From: Aegilops tauschii subsp. strangulata
Lineage: Eukaryota > Streptophyta > Magnoliopsida > Poales > Poaceae
Direction of reading: 5' to 3'
Assembly (NCBI RefSeq): GCF_002575655.3
Contig: NC_053041.3
Location: 377,129,054-377,193,053 of the forward strand
Length of the DNA stretch: 64,000 bases
Program-made: the position numbers and the translations under genes
Shown here: positions 31,469 through 43,778 of the stretch, one piece after another
How positions within the stretch are numbered: the stretch's first letter is position 1
Layout of the letters: each line of letters starts with the position of its first letter
Notes under the pieces: model-generated
Seen by the model: only the letters and a program-made list of their open reading frames with translations
What the model was told of the DNA's origin: nothing
The model's database searches: none

Positions 31469-34400
31469 CAGACCCGCGCGATGACACGCCGCGCCCCCGT
31501 CGATACGATGTGTGTATATGCTAGTTTTGGCTCATGTGATGAAATAAGAGCTTCTTGTGTGTAAGTTTGTAATTATTATAAATCTATAATATAGTCGCAT
31601 GAAAGCAAGCTATGCACTTGTACAATTTGAAAAGGATACATTTATCATCACCATGAGTGCTACATCTTGGCAGATGATAAGTATACATTGCCATTTCTTT
31701 CTAGCAAAACTAAACGCATTACGTTCATTCGCAATTTATATTATTCTAGTGTAGCCCCCGGCAGGATGGATACCTGTAGTGAAATGATAGAGCTTTTGCA
31801 AAATGCTGCATGCGACCTACATGTGGCTTAGCGCCAGTGTAAAAACCAACTGGATCATCAGTATATGGACGCTAGGGTACATATGGAGGGGTATGCTATT
31901 CGAAAAATTGTCACATATCATTGACAAGATTTTAGTCTCCCTTGGGAATTGACTTTCTTGAGCAATGTTATGTTGGCAAAGATGTTTTTTACATGCAGTA
32001 GTAGTGTCTGCTTGTATATGATAGTTTATGTTATTATATATTGTATATAGATATTTCGGAGTTGATGTGATGATCTTATTTATGTTTGTCGCATATTCTT
32101 GTGGTGTGCCAAAGTGCAGTGGTGTGTTGCAGAACTGAAGCCAACTTGCCTTAAAAAAACTTACAAAAGCGACAGAATGCATTTCCGTCCGGGTGAGATG
32201 AATCACAACTGAATCATGAAAAGGAAGAATAAAGGGCATGTTGCCCAGACCAAAATACTGCTACCTCTCCTCTTTGCTTCCAGTTACTCTATTTTTCTCT
32301 AGAACTCATAAGGCTAGCATCGTGTCTATGTGTCTACAGTAATCATAGAACACAAGTCATAGAGAGCGACGGTCTACAAACCCAGACGTACCAATGAAGA
32401 CTGAAGACAGCACAATAGGCCAAACAATGGCCGGGCGAGGTCGAGCACGGCGGCGTGGTTCCAAAAGTAGCACCATAAGTCAGTGTCTACTTGAGATCTT
32501 TTGATTTAGATTCAGCAGGTAGAGGAACAGCATCTCCCGATTTATTCAGCAGGTTCAGAAATACACAAGATCTCTTGATTCAAATTCAGCAGGTTCAGAA
32601 GTACAAAACTTGTGGGACATAATGCGTACTCCTGTAGATAGCACAATGCACAGACTTAGCATCCGAGCTAAAGGCGGGCACACATATATGGCTGTTTGTA
32701 AAGTCTTATGAAGGGTAATCTTGCCAAACTAATACCTCATAGCCGTGTGTGCAAACTGGATGACTGCATAGATGGGATTCTCCATGCTGTAGGAGGCCAT
32801 GTAGGAATTAACAATCTGGTCTATTATCAACCAAGACTCTAGATGAACTCCATGCTATCACATCTCTAGTAGCACAAGTACATATACAGGACAGAGAATG
32901 ATCAATGATGAAATCACTACTTTGGTCAGTATACAATCAAAATATGGAAACAAATTACTCTATAAGCAGATGATATACTAAGAAGAAACCTAGCACGGAA
33001 TCAAGCATCAACAACCTCTCAATAAGATCAGCTGACATAAATCATGAAAAGAACAATTTATATGATCAAGATTATGTTAGCTGGGTTGTGTACGTAAACT
33101 CCTAAGGCACTTAGATGCATCCTCAGGGGGATAACAAAATGCATTCAGACTTACTGTTGACACAAATCTTCTGGTATTAACACTCAAAAAATTTTATAAA
33201 CTTAGATCAATCAAAAGTAAGAAACAGAAGAACTACAAAGTGAACTTTCTAAAACAGTATACAGGAAGTATGCATCTTTCATAGAGATGTGTCATGTTTC
33301 AGAAGGCATATTCAGAAGGGAGTAGTATGTGTTGTATCAAAATCAAACCCACAATTGACTAAATATTCTCCTAATATGTATCATTGTCAAGAAGATCCTA
33401 AATCCAGTGTAACCTATCAAGTAGAAGAACACAATTGTAACCGGGCCCAGGCTATGCGATCAATTGGAACTGGCCGGAGGTCCTGCCCAGTCACTGAGAT
33501 GCTCCTGCCTAGGTGACGAACAACATCTTTTGATACATCATCAAGGCATGGCGTACTCCCGAAGATAGCACTTGAGCCCTTGCGGATGCTGGCCTGCCGA
33601 CAGAAACATTTTTTGCTTTGTTGCACTTGCGTATGTGATGTTGAACACTTGTATATTACAGTAGCAGTGAAGAATTCAGCTAGAAGGGCACATCCCAGTG
33701 GTCCTCATCCTGTCATTGCTGTGAACCTTCAATGCTATAAGAAGAAACTGGAGATAACTTCCTTCCATTAGTTCTAGTATATGAAGGCAGCATTAGAATC
33801 AATAATTATTCATCATACAGAATTCAGCTGTACACCAAGATGCATGTTTCTGTACACAATCGAAAATGCCAACTCCCTGGATAAACAACTCCCTCCTGGG
33901 AAGAAATTTATACAATAATGAAAGGGCATTAAAGATCGACCCCACATTAGGAGAGGATAAATAGACCCCAACCAGAACGATATCTGCAACCAATACAAAA
34001 TGTAGCATAAAATCTAAAGTAAAAAAAAAACAAAGAAGTGACGCTCAGTTCTCTACAATTTGCAACATGGCTAATTAATAAATGTTCGCATAACAAAAGA
34101 GTAGTGCTACACAAGAAATCCAAATAGCCTATCCCCTTCCTATAGAGTATAGCATCCACAAGTTTTGGAGAAGCACACAAAGGTAGCCTAAAATTCAGGA
34201 ATTGTTAAACGCATGAGCACACATACCATCTACCTCCACGACATACCCAGACACCGCTCGATTTCTAATGACCGCACCCACGTTTAGCAACGACAGTAAG
34301 TAGAGGGGCATTGTTACTGCTGCTTAGAAGCATTTGAACAAATATCAATTCTGCAAAATTACTGTAAACAAATCGACATCATGCATGTCCGTAGAAGTGT

Positions 34401-34663
34401 AGATAGCCTCCTATCTGAAATCAATTTTTTGCATCATCCTATAGAAATTTCTCCACATACACATTCAGCAAAAGGAAAATAATTAAGCTATAGGACTGTA
34501 GGCAAAAAGGTAATCTAGCTGTACTTTGACTCTTCATTAAACTTTTCAGGTTTGAAGGAATGAACAGAGGATGTTGCTCATAGGGAGGCTCCACCGATTA
34601 AACAGAGAAGAAGTCGTAATGCTGAATGCATAAACATTTCAAGTTCGCTGAATAACTGAATCT
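31469..34663. other. Low-coding interval, no supported gene
   Basis: 3.2 kb of AT-rich sequence without a long ORF or recognisable transposon ends. A short local repeat around 'attcagcaggttcagaa' occurs three times between 32510 and 32600. One exon-like minus-strand segment at 33417-33593 is listed separately. It could be old intergenic sequence or the introns of a decayed gene. Confidence 0.3.
33417..33593 (-). other. Possible exon, family not recognised
   Basis: After an AG acceptor (gtcggcag|gcc at 33593) the minus strand reads ASIRKGSSAIFGSTPCLDDV, continues through SISVTGQDLRPVPIDRIAWA and stops at 33417-33419. Codon use and composition look more protein-like than the neighbourhood. I do not recognise the family, and no matching neighbour exons are evident. 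It may be a fragment of a host gene. Confidence 0.25.
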
Positions 34664-34672
34664 CTAGAGGGC

Positions 34673-34915
34673 GAGTCAATTGCAAGAAACCACCACATTT
34701 GTGGCTAGGTTTGCAGGAAACTACCAAGTCGTTAATCTGTTGCAAAAAACACCGTAAAATCTCTTAACCCGTTGCAAAAAGCACTGAACAGCCGTTTAGC
34801 CTCGTTTGATCTCTTTTCCGACAGGTGGGCCCCGAAAACGCTGACGTGGCGTGCGGACAGGCAAACGGCGCCGTTAGGAACAAAACGGTCAAGGCGCCGC
34901 GCCGGTCGGTCCTGT
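34673..34915 (+). repeat. Left terminal inverted repeat of Mutator-like element 1
   Basis: 243 bp that match the reverse complement of 43779-44021 with only scattered substitutions. The transposase ATG lies 80 bp inside, so the promoter is probably within the repeat, as in maize MuDR. Confidence 0.92.
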
Positions 34916-34994
34916 TCAGACAGTCCCCCCCGCGCCCCTGTCCTGTCTCTCGCCCCGCTCCCCTCTCCTCTCTCGCCCCTACTCGCCGCCGGTG

Positions 34995-37900
34995 ATGGCC
35001 ACCTCGCGTGGCAGTGATGATGGCGGTGGCGGTGGTGCTGGCGATGCATCTGGTGGCAGTGGTGCTCCTGCAGATCCAACAGAGGTTTGCGGCAGTTCAA
35101 ACCCATCTCAGGCTCCGCCTCTTCCACAGCCGCCGTCGCCGTCTTACTGTGTTGAGTACGCGGCGGCGAGGGCATTCGCCAAGGCCGTGAAGGAAGATCC
35201 AGAGGGGAGCCATCACTACGCATCCTCCTTCGGCGGTGTCTCGTAAGTTTTCTCTTTCCGTACCCCGATTTGGTTTCTAGGGTTCTAAGTGTATGTAGTA
35301 GGCACCGTCGCCATTATTGTTGTTGTAGGTTGTTTATGTGGTCAGACATGTAAGTGAAGTGTTTATGTAGTTCTAGGGTTCTAAGTTATGTAGTAGGCAC
35401 CTAAACATTAACTGAATTTTTAACTGAATTTTTAACTGAACTTTTAACTGAATTTTTAACTGAAACTGTATTTTTAACTGAATCTTTAACTTTTAACTGA
35501 ATTGTTTACTTGAACTGAATTGCTTTACTTGAACTGTAGATTGAATGATGAAGTGTGGGAAGTCGGATTCCATTTCCATGACAGAGATAATCTTGAAAGA
35601 AGCCTAAATGTGGATGATATCACATTTTACAATCTGATTGCACTAATAGAGCTTGAAGGATATGGGATGACAGACTTTATGTATTATGTCAGAGATCCAG
35701 GTGTTGGGGTTTCAGGTATGGAAGAACTGACAGATGATGATAAGGTGGAGGAAATGTTGGATGACCTAGTTATCAAAGGTCAGAAGGTGGTGAACATAAC
35801 AGTCATCAGAAGTGATGCTCCAAGACCTAGTGATTTGAACATTGGACCAGTTTGTGAGGAGCAGGTTCCATTATCTGAAATAGGTGTGCCAGTGGTGTAT
35901 GAGATAGATACAGCAGGAGTACTGTTTCCTAGCCCAACAAAGCCACAACAAGTGCCAGTGCAGGTCATTAACACACAGGAGAGTTCATTTTTGAAGCAGA
36001 AGTGTGCACCAGTACCAGAATTTGCAATGGAGATTGGTGAAGAGAGGCATGAGTATTTCATGGAGCAAGACCAAGATCAAGAGCAAATTGAGCAACTGAT
36101 GGAGCAGAAGAGGAATGAAGAGATTGAGAAGTTCAGGAAAAAGGGGAAAGAAAAAGAGAAATACAAGGCAGCTAAAAGAAAACTTCCAGAGCTAATGGCT
36201 GAAGATTTCACTGATAGTGACAGTGACACAGATTTACTAGCAGATGAGGATATAATTGCTAGGCTTGAGGCAATGAAGAAGCATAGAGATGATCCACTTC
36301 ATCATATTGAAGGGGACACTGATGTGGATGAGCCATATGAAGCAGATGAGGAGGAGGAGAAGGCACCAGAGGAGGAGGAGGAGGAGAAGGCACCAGAGGA
36401 GGAGGAGGAGGAAGGGAGCAGCATAGGAGGAAGTAAAAGAAAGGGGCCAACTACAAGATCTCATTCTAGTTTGGATGAGATTATTGAGGAAGATTGGTTT
36501 CCTTCATCTGATGAGGAGAGCAACCCTGGTGACCTAAGTCAGGAGGACAATGATGGGGCTCAAATACCATGTGTGAAGCTTCCAGCTGATAGGAAGAGCA
36601 GGGCTAAAAAGAGGAAGCCTAGAGTTTGGTATGATGAGCAAAGGGAGAACCCAGAAGAGCAATTTATGAAGAAGCTTTGTTTCCTAGATGTGACCCAGTT
36701 CAGGAGGGCACTTCTTAATTTTCACATCTCACAAAATAGGAATCATGCCTTCCACAGGAACTGTCCAGACAGGATTATAGCTGTCTGCAAATTTGAGAAT
36801 TGTCCATTTTTCATTGCAGCTTCTCAGATAGCACATGAGAAGACATTCTGTATAAAGAAACTGAACTTGCACCACAGCTGCCCAGTAGTAGGAGAGAGCA
36901 CAACAATTACTGCTAAGTGGTTGGCACATGAATGTGAGCAACAGTTGAGGACAGACCCCAACACACCTGTCCAGACTATAATTTCAAACTTGAAGCAAAA
37001 ACATGGAATAGAGGTATCTATACATATGGCCTATAGGGCAAGAAAGCTAGCTAAAAATGTAGTCCTAGGAGATCATAAGGCACAATATCATAGGATAAGG
37101 GATTACCTAGAAGCTGTGCTAGAAACCAATCCAGGAAGTAGATGCATTGTCACAACAAAGCATCTGAAACTACATCCAAGCAAAAACCCAAGATTCCATG
37201 GCTTGTTCATCTGCCTCAATGCTTACAAAGAGGGTTTCCTTAATGGTTGCAGACCATTCATAGGTATGTGCACACCTACTAATTAACTAGTGACTCTACA
37301 TTTATATGTGCACACCCACTAATTTGTTGGTAATCTACTTGTGATCTTGTATGATAGGTGTTGATGGTTGCTTCATAAAGTTGACAACAGGGCAGAAAAT
37401 CTTGGCTGCCACTGGAAGAGATGGAAACAATAACATATTTCCCATTGCTTTTGCAATAGTGGACAAGGAAAACACAGCAAGCTGGTCTTGGTTTCTTACT
37501 CAATTAAAATATGCCATTGGTGGTGAGTCAGGCAAGTTTGGCTACTACACTATTATATCTGACAGGCAAAAGGTACTACTATCTCTACTCTAATCATTGC
37601 TTGCATTGCTTATTAATTGTCTTTGTTTATTAATTTCATACATGGCATTGTTGTAGTATTCTCAAACTGTAGTTCATTCAAATAGGGCCTTCTTACAGCC
37701 ATAAACAATGTATTCCCCAATTGCAAACAAAGATTCCGCCTTAGACATATTTATCAGAACTTTCAAACTGCTGGTTTTAGAGGGGAAGAGTTGAAGAAAT
37801 ACATGTATCAGGCAAGTTATTCCTATACTGAGCATGGTTATGTAACTGCAATGGAAGGCATGAAAAAGGAGTGTGAGCCAGCTTGGAAATGGCTATCTAG

Positions 37901-39093
37901 GATACCAAAACATACATGGGCTAGGCATGCCATGGACAACAATTGCAAAACTGACTTGGTAGTGAACAATATAAGTGAAGTTTTTAACAAGATGATACTT
38001 GATGTCAGAGCCAAACCCATTAGAACTATGGTAGATGGGATCAGGACAAAGCTGTTAGTGAAGTTCAATGCAAATAGGACAAAGACTGAGACTGCTAAGT
38101 GACAGATATGCCCAACATATGCTGAGAAGCTAGAGGAAGCAAAACATCATTCTAGGTTTTGTCAGTCTATCAAAGCTGGACCTGATCTCTTCCAGGTGAC
38201 AAGTGGAGAAAGCACATATGCAGTTAACTTGTTGCTACATACATGTGGTTGTAGGAAGTGGGACATGTGTGGAGTACCTTGCAATCATGGTGTTTCTGCA
38301 ATCAACAAGGCAAAACTACAGCCAGAAGATTTTGTTCATGATTTCTTCAAGAAACCAATGTATAAGGCAGCTTATAGTCCAATAGTTTTCCCTGTGCCTG
38401 GGCCTGATTTGTGGCCAAAGATTAGAACCCCTGACATTGAACCACCAGTGTTCAAAGAAAAGCCAGGAAACAAAGAGACAAAGAGGAGAAAGAGCAAGTT
38501 TGAAAAGCCAGCTCCAAAGGATACATCTAGGATGGCAACTATCACTTGTAGCAATTGCAATAGGACTGGGCATAGATACACTAGTTGCAAGCAGGCTCTT
38601 AAACCATCCCTAGCTATGAGAATGAACCAGCACCAGGTAACTATTGTTGTAGGTTTTTGTACAATTTCACATACCAGTTTCTAACATTTGTATGCTATAA
38701 TTTCAGGAAAACGGGAGAGATGATACACCCAGAACTGTATCTGCTCCTGCTCCCATGCCACCAAGGAGAAGTGCTCCTTCTGCTCCTGCTGCTGCTCAAA
38801 CTGCAGCTCCAGCTCCACCAGCTCCAAGGGCTCCAAGGGTATCAAGGAGAGCTCCTTCTGCTCCTGCTTCAGCTCCCAGTGCACCAAGGAGAGCTCCTTC
38901 TGCTCCTGCTGCAGCTGCTGCTCCTCCTGCTACAAGGGCAACAAAGAAAGCTAAAACTACAAGGACTGCAACTTCTACTGCTGGTGCTGGTCAAAGTTCT
39001 ACTGCTGGTGCTGGTCCAAGTTCCTCTACTGCTTCTGGGCCAAGAGGAAGAAACAAGTTCACCCCCCAAGAGTTGCAGGTAGTGGAAGAGTGA
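34995..39093 (+). pseudogene. MURA-type Mutator transposase, one in-frame TGA
   Basis: Five exons: 34995-35242, 35540-37263, 37358-37572, 37686-38636 and 38707-39093. All introns are GT-AG and the summed exons are divisible by three (1174 residues). Order: N-terminal low-complexity; PB1-like module about 83-175; acidic EEEEEKAPEEEE repeats about 352-376; MuDR domain about 456-510 with the C-x5-C/H-H pattern; MULE DDE domain with D660 (GVDGCF), D726 (ISDRQK) and E near 827 (NNISEVFNK); SWIM zinc finger CGCRKWDMCGVPCNHG about 916; zinc knuckle CSNCNRTGHRYTSC about 1017; an Ala/Pro/Ser tail. Catalytic residues are all present. The only lesion is TGA at 38100-38102 (TAK*QICP), likely from TGG, between the DDE and SWIM domains. 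It cuts and joins the element's TIRs. Confidence 0.92.
35408..35530 (+). repeat. 12-bp microrepeat in intron 1 of the MURA gene
   Basis: About eight imperfect copies of aactgaattttt just upstream of the exon 2 acceptor (ctgtag at 35534-35539). Confidence 0.7.
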
Positions 39094-39469
39094 GGAAGCC
39101 ATCCTTTAAGATGTCTGAGTGGTTCAACTGTTCTCAAGGGAGCAGGTGAAGTTGTGTTAATTTGTGGTGAGCTGATGATGTTCAAAACATCTGCATTTTG
39201 GTTGTGATGACACCTTTCATGTAAGGTACCTAGTGGACTTGTTGGGCTATGATGAAAACTTGTGTTGCTTCTGGTTGTCATGAGTACTTTCATGTTCTAA
39301 ACATGTTCTAAACATCTTTATTCTGGTTGTCATGAGTACTTTCATGTAAGGTACCTAGTGGACTTGTTGGTCTGTGGTGAGCTGATGATGTTCAAAACAT
39401 CTTTATTTTGGTTGAGTACTTTCTGGTTAGTTGTGGCTCCTAATTTTCTTATTGTTTGCTAATAAGTGT

Positions 39470-41881
39470 GATGACCTAATTTGATCATCTAGGGTGCCTC
39501 GGCGTCGACGGCATCCAAGATAACCTAATTTGATCATCTAGGGTGCCTCGGCGTCGACGGCATCCACGATGACCTAATTTGATCATCTAGGGTGCCTCGG
39601 CGTCGACGGCATCCACGATAACCTAATTTGATCATCTAGGGTGCCTCGGCGTCGACGGCATCCAAGATAACCTAATTTGATCATCTAGGGTGCCTCGGCG
39701 TCGACGGCATCCACGATGACCTAATTTGATCATCTAGGGTGCCTCGGCGTCGACGGCATCCACGATAACCTAATTTGATCATCTAGGGTGCCTCGACGTC
39801 GACGGCATCCACGATAACCTAATTTGATCATCTAGGGTGCCTCTGCGTCGACGGCATTCACGATGACCTAATTGTTGGAAATATGCCCTAGAGGCAATAA
39901 TAAATGGTTATTATTATATTTCTTTGTTCATGATAATCGTCTATTATTCATGCTATAATTGTATTGTCCGGAAATCGTAATACATGTGTGAATGCATAGA
40001 CCACAACGTGTCCCTAGTAAGCCTCTAGTTGACTAGCTCGTTGATCAACAGATAGTCATGGTTTCCTGACTATGGACATTGGATGTCATTGATAACGGGA
40101 TCACATCATTAGGAGAATGATGTGATGGACAAGACCCAATCCTAAGCATAGCATAAAAGATCGTGTAGTTTCGTTTGCTAGAGCTTTTCCAATGTCAAGT
40201 ATCTTTTCCTTAGACCATGAGATCGTGCAACTCCCGGATACCGTAGGAGTGCTTTGGGTGTGCCAAACGTCACAACGTAACTGGGTGACTATAAAGGTGC
40301 ATTACGGGTATCTCCGAAAGTGTCTGTTGGGTTGGCACGGATCGAGACTGGGATTTGTCACTCCGTGTGACGGAGAGGTATCTCTGGGCCCACTCGGTAA
40401 TGCATCATCGTAATGAGCTCAATGTGACTAAGGCGTTGGTCACGGGATCATGCATTGCGGTACGAGTAAAGAGACTTGCCGGTAACGAGATTGAACTAGG
40501 TATTGGGATACCGACGATCGAATCTCGGGCAAGTAACATACCGATTGACAAAGGGAATTGCATACGGATTGATTGAATCCTCGACACCGTGGTTCATCCG
40601 ATGAGATCATCGTGGAACATGTGGGAGCCAACATGGGTATCCAGATCCCGCTGTTGGTTATTGACCGGAGAGGCGTCTCGGTCATGTCTGCATGTCTCCC
40701 GAACCCGTAGGGTCTACACACTTAAGGTCCGGTGACGCTAGGGTTGTAGAGATATATGTATGCGGAAACCCGAAAGTTGTTCGGAGTCCCGGATGAGATC
40801 CCGGACGTCACGAGAGGTTCCGGAATGGTCCGGAGGTGAAGAATTATATATAGGAAGTCAAGTTTCGGCCACCGGGAAAGTTTCGGGGGTTACCGGTATT
40901 GTACCGGGACCACCGGAAGGGTCCCGGGGGTCCACCGGGTGGGGCCACCTGTCCCGGAGGGCCCCGTGGGCTGAAAGTGGAAGGGAACCAGCCCTTAGTG
41001 GGCTGGGGCGCCCCCCTTGGGCCTCCCCCCATGCGCCTAGGGTTGGGAACCCTAGGGGGGAGCTTCCCCCTTGCCTTGGGGGGCAAGGCACCCCTTCCCC
41101 CCCCACTTGGCCGCCGCCCCCCCCTTTGGATCTGATCTCCAGGGCCGGCGCCCCCCCAGGGGGCCTATATAAAGGGGGGGAGGGAGGGCAGCACACTACA
41201 GCCTTGGGCGCCTCCCTCCTCCCCTGCAACACCTCTCTCTCTCTCGCAGAAGCTCGGCGAAGCCCTGCCGGAGACCCGCTACATCCACCACCACGCCGTC
41301 GTGCTGTTGGATCTCCATCAACCTCTCCTTCCCCCTTGCTGGATCAAGAAGGAGGAGACGTCGCTGCACCGTACGTGTGTTGAACGCGGAGGTGCCGTCC
41401 GTTCGGCACTCGGTCATCGGTGATTTGGATCACGACGAGTACGACTCCGTCATCCACGTTCATTGGAACGCTTCCGCTCGCGATCTACAAGGGTATGTAG
41501 ATGCACTCCCTTCCCCTCGTTGCTAGTATACTCCATAGATGCATCTTGGTGAGCGTAGGAAAATTTTAAATTATGCTACGATTCCCAACACTAATTTGAT
41601 CATCTAGGGTGCCTCGGCGTCGACGACATCCACGATGACCTAATTTGATCATCTAGGGTGCCTCGGCGTCGACGGCATCCACGATAACCTAATTTGATCA
41701 TCTAGGGTGCCTCGGCGTCGACGGCATCCACGATAACCTAATTTGATCATCTAGGGTGCCTCGGCGTCGACGGCATCCACGATGACCTAATTTGATCATC
41801 TAGGGTGCCTCGACGTCGACGGCATCCAAGATAACCTAATTTGATCATCTAGGGTGCCTCGACGTCGACAGTATCCAACAT
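39470..41881 (+). repeat. 49-bp minisatellite between the convergent genes of element 1, split by a solo LTR
   Basis: The unit contains gatgacctaatttgatcatc, 'tagggtgcctcggcg' and 'tcgacggcatccac'. About eight copies lie at 39470-39872 and six to seven at 41591-41881, the last decaying. Copies differ at only a few positions (gatgac/gataac, ccaa/ccac, tcggc/tcgac). The Angela LTR sits between them. 39094-39469, before the array, is the 3' UTR of the transposase gene and holds a shorter direct repeat ('gtactttcatgtaaggtacc'). Confidence 0.9.
39873..41590 (+). mobile_element. Solo LTR of an Angela/BARE/WIS-type Copia element
   Basis: It starts TGTTGGAAATATGCCCTAGA and ends gctacgattcccaaca, with a perfect 5-bp duplication ctaat at 39868-39872 and 41591-41595. 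The start sequence and internal phrases ('ggataccgtaggagtgcttt', 'ggtgccgtccgttcggc') are those of the most abundant Triticeae Copia family. A TATA box tatataaa lies at 41166-41173. No internal region is present, so LTR-LTR recombination has removed the body. It lies inside the minisatellite of the first Mutator-like element and must be younger than it. Confidence 0.93.
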
Positions 41882-42140
41882 ATCCTCATTCCATCATTTA
41901 GGGTGCCATAGTTAACATCAATGACATAGTTAACATCATACTTAACAACTCTAGTCACTAACATAGTTAACATCATACTTAACAACTCTAGTCACTGACG
42001 TAGTTAACATCATGACACCATAGTTAACATCATACTTAACAACTCTAGTTAACAACATAGTTAACATGATGACACCATAGTTAACAACATAGTTAACATC
42101 ATGACACCATAGTTCAAAGCTTACAAGACATAGTTCAAGG
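41882..42140 (+). repeat. Short-period repeat 'catagttaacatcat'
   Basis: About ten imperfect copies of a 14-30-bp unit built on 'atagttaacatcat' and 'acttaacaactctagt', between the 49-bp array and the 3' end of the GRF gene. Confidence 0.7.
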
Positions 42141-42245
42141 CTACACCCTACTTCAAATACTGCAAACTGCCACTAGTTCACACATTACAAGCCATAGTTC
42201 AATGCTTGAAACTTAAGATAATGACCCACATGGTCCGATTACAAA

Positions 42246-43663
42246 TCACTCTTCATCGCAAATATCCTTGATGTCCTTCAACTTTCTCTTGTTCTTGTCA
42301 CTAGCTTTGACAAGATCAGCAATGTGAAACTCCAAATTCCTCCTCTCAGTGCTCAACTTTTCCTTCTCCTTCAAATGAGCAAACTTCAGATTCCTAATCA
42401 CATTACCTTGGGCAACCTGAATGCTCTTCAACTGGTCAACCTTTTGCTTCAGTTCTTTGTTCTCAGCATCCATTGCACCCAGCTGTTCCTTCAAAGCTGA
42501 AATATTGTTGTCCAAAGGAGGAGTGATCTCCTCATGTTCACCTTGTTGGACTTCATTTTCCTTCGGAATATTGTCCTGGGTATCAAGTAGGTTGTTCACC
42601 TCCTCAACAAGCTTCTCATAAGTCTCCTGTAGCTTGTTCTTCTGTGATGTGAGATTGTGGACAAGTGATGAATGTTCCAGACATGCCATCCTATTAGCAC
42701 GCTGGCAATCCTCATACAAAAGCCATAGTTTGTGAAGAGCATTCTGCAGATGCTCTGGCCACTCCTCATCTACCCAATGAACAACACCACAACTGCTTGC
42801 TTCCTGCAAAACAACAAGTACAAATGTATTTACTTCCTTTTTCACTTCACTTCTATTCAGTCCAATTCAAAACAACTATAGTATACTGCACATGCACAAT
42901 TCAGCTCAATTCTGAATTTTTAACAGCATACTACACTGAATTTACTTCATTTATACCTTAATTTTTAACAGCACAATACAATTCAGTTCAATTCATTACT
43001 TCATTTATATCTATGAACAATGCACTATGATACTTTTTAACAGCACAATTTACTTCACTCAGTCACTATGGATACCTTAATTTTATATCTTTGTACTTAA
43101 TTTTTAATAGCACAATTTAATTCATTTACTTCATTTATATCACTGTGGTGTTGTTCATTTATATGTATGAACAATTCATTTACTTCACTCAGTCACTATG
43201 GTATGGTACATGACAGTACCTTTAACTAAACTACTAGGTGAACAGTGAACATGAACAATGAACAGTGCATATGAACAATTTATAGTTTCTTCACAAAATG
43301 AGCAAACTACAGATTTTTGCTAGCACTCACATCAAGTCCATAGGCAATGAACTCCTCCCAGTGCTAATCCCTTCGAAGCAAACATGCCTCTTCGCCAGCT
43401 GGCCATGCTCACACATCACCATCACCTCATCATCAACACCAGAGTAGTTCGGGTCCTCGATTGTAGCCGGGATCTACATCAACAAAAGAAAAGCACAAAA
43501 TTCATCTCACGGGTTCAAATCAAGCAGGAAAAACAAAATCCCCAAACCAAAACCCTTGCTCAAAGAACCCTAGCTACGAGTACAAATCACTGACCTTGAT
43601 AGGGGAGCCGCCTGAAGAGTACTCGTAGCCCGATTCATCGCTGTCATCGCTCCACGAAACCAT
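42246..43663 (-). pseudogene. GRF-type zinc finger/coiled-coil accessory gene of Mutator-like element 1
   Basis: Three exons on the minus strand: 43663-43595 (MVSWSDDSDESGYEYSSGG...), 43473-43331 and 42803-42246, joined by GT-AG introns. Exon 2 reads VMCEHGQLAKRHVCFEGIST then, after a missing base near 43350, GRRFIAYGLD; exon 3 starts EASSCGVVHWVDEEWPEHLQ. The order C-x2-G...C...GRRF...CG-V-W-D is that of GRF zinc fingers, which bind nucleic acid in proteins such as topoisomerase III and NEIL3. The remaining ~150 residues are charged heptads (KLVEEVNNLL..., ALKEQLGAMDAENKELKQKV), a long coiled coil. Length would be 256 residues. The only lesion is the 1-base deletion in exon 2 (exon length 143 instead of 144). 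Role in transposition is inferred from position only. Confidence 0.75.
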
Positions 43664-43778
43664 GGCGGACGGCGGCCAGCTGGCTTCTCACCGACGGCGA
43701 CCAGAGCCAGAGAGAGGAGGCAGAGGAGAGGGGCGGGAGAGAGAGAGAGGGCGCGGGGCATCTATCTGGCGAGCACCG

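Noticed and set aside
38657..39082. Leucine-rich frame over the last MURA exon
   Set aside because: It is the alternative phase of the Ala/Pro-rich transposase tail and fits no gene.
40760..41383. 207-codon frame in the Angela LTR
   Set aside because: It lies wholly in a known LTR with promoter and leader character; no domain.
39470..41881. CRISPR-like array of 49-bp repeats
   Set aside because: Units are contiguous without unique spacers and lie in a plant transposon; this is a minisatellite.
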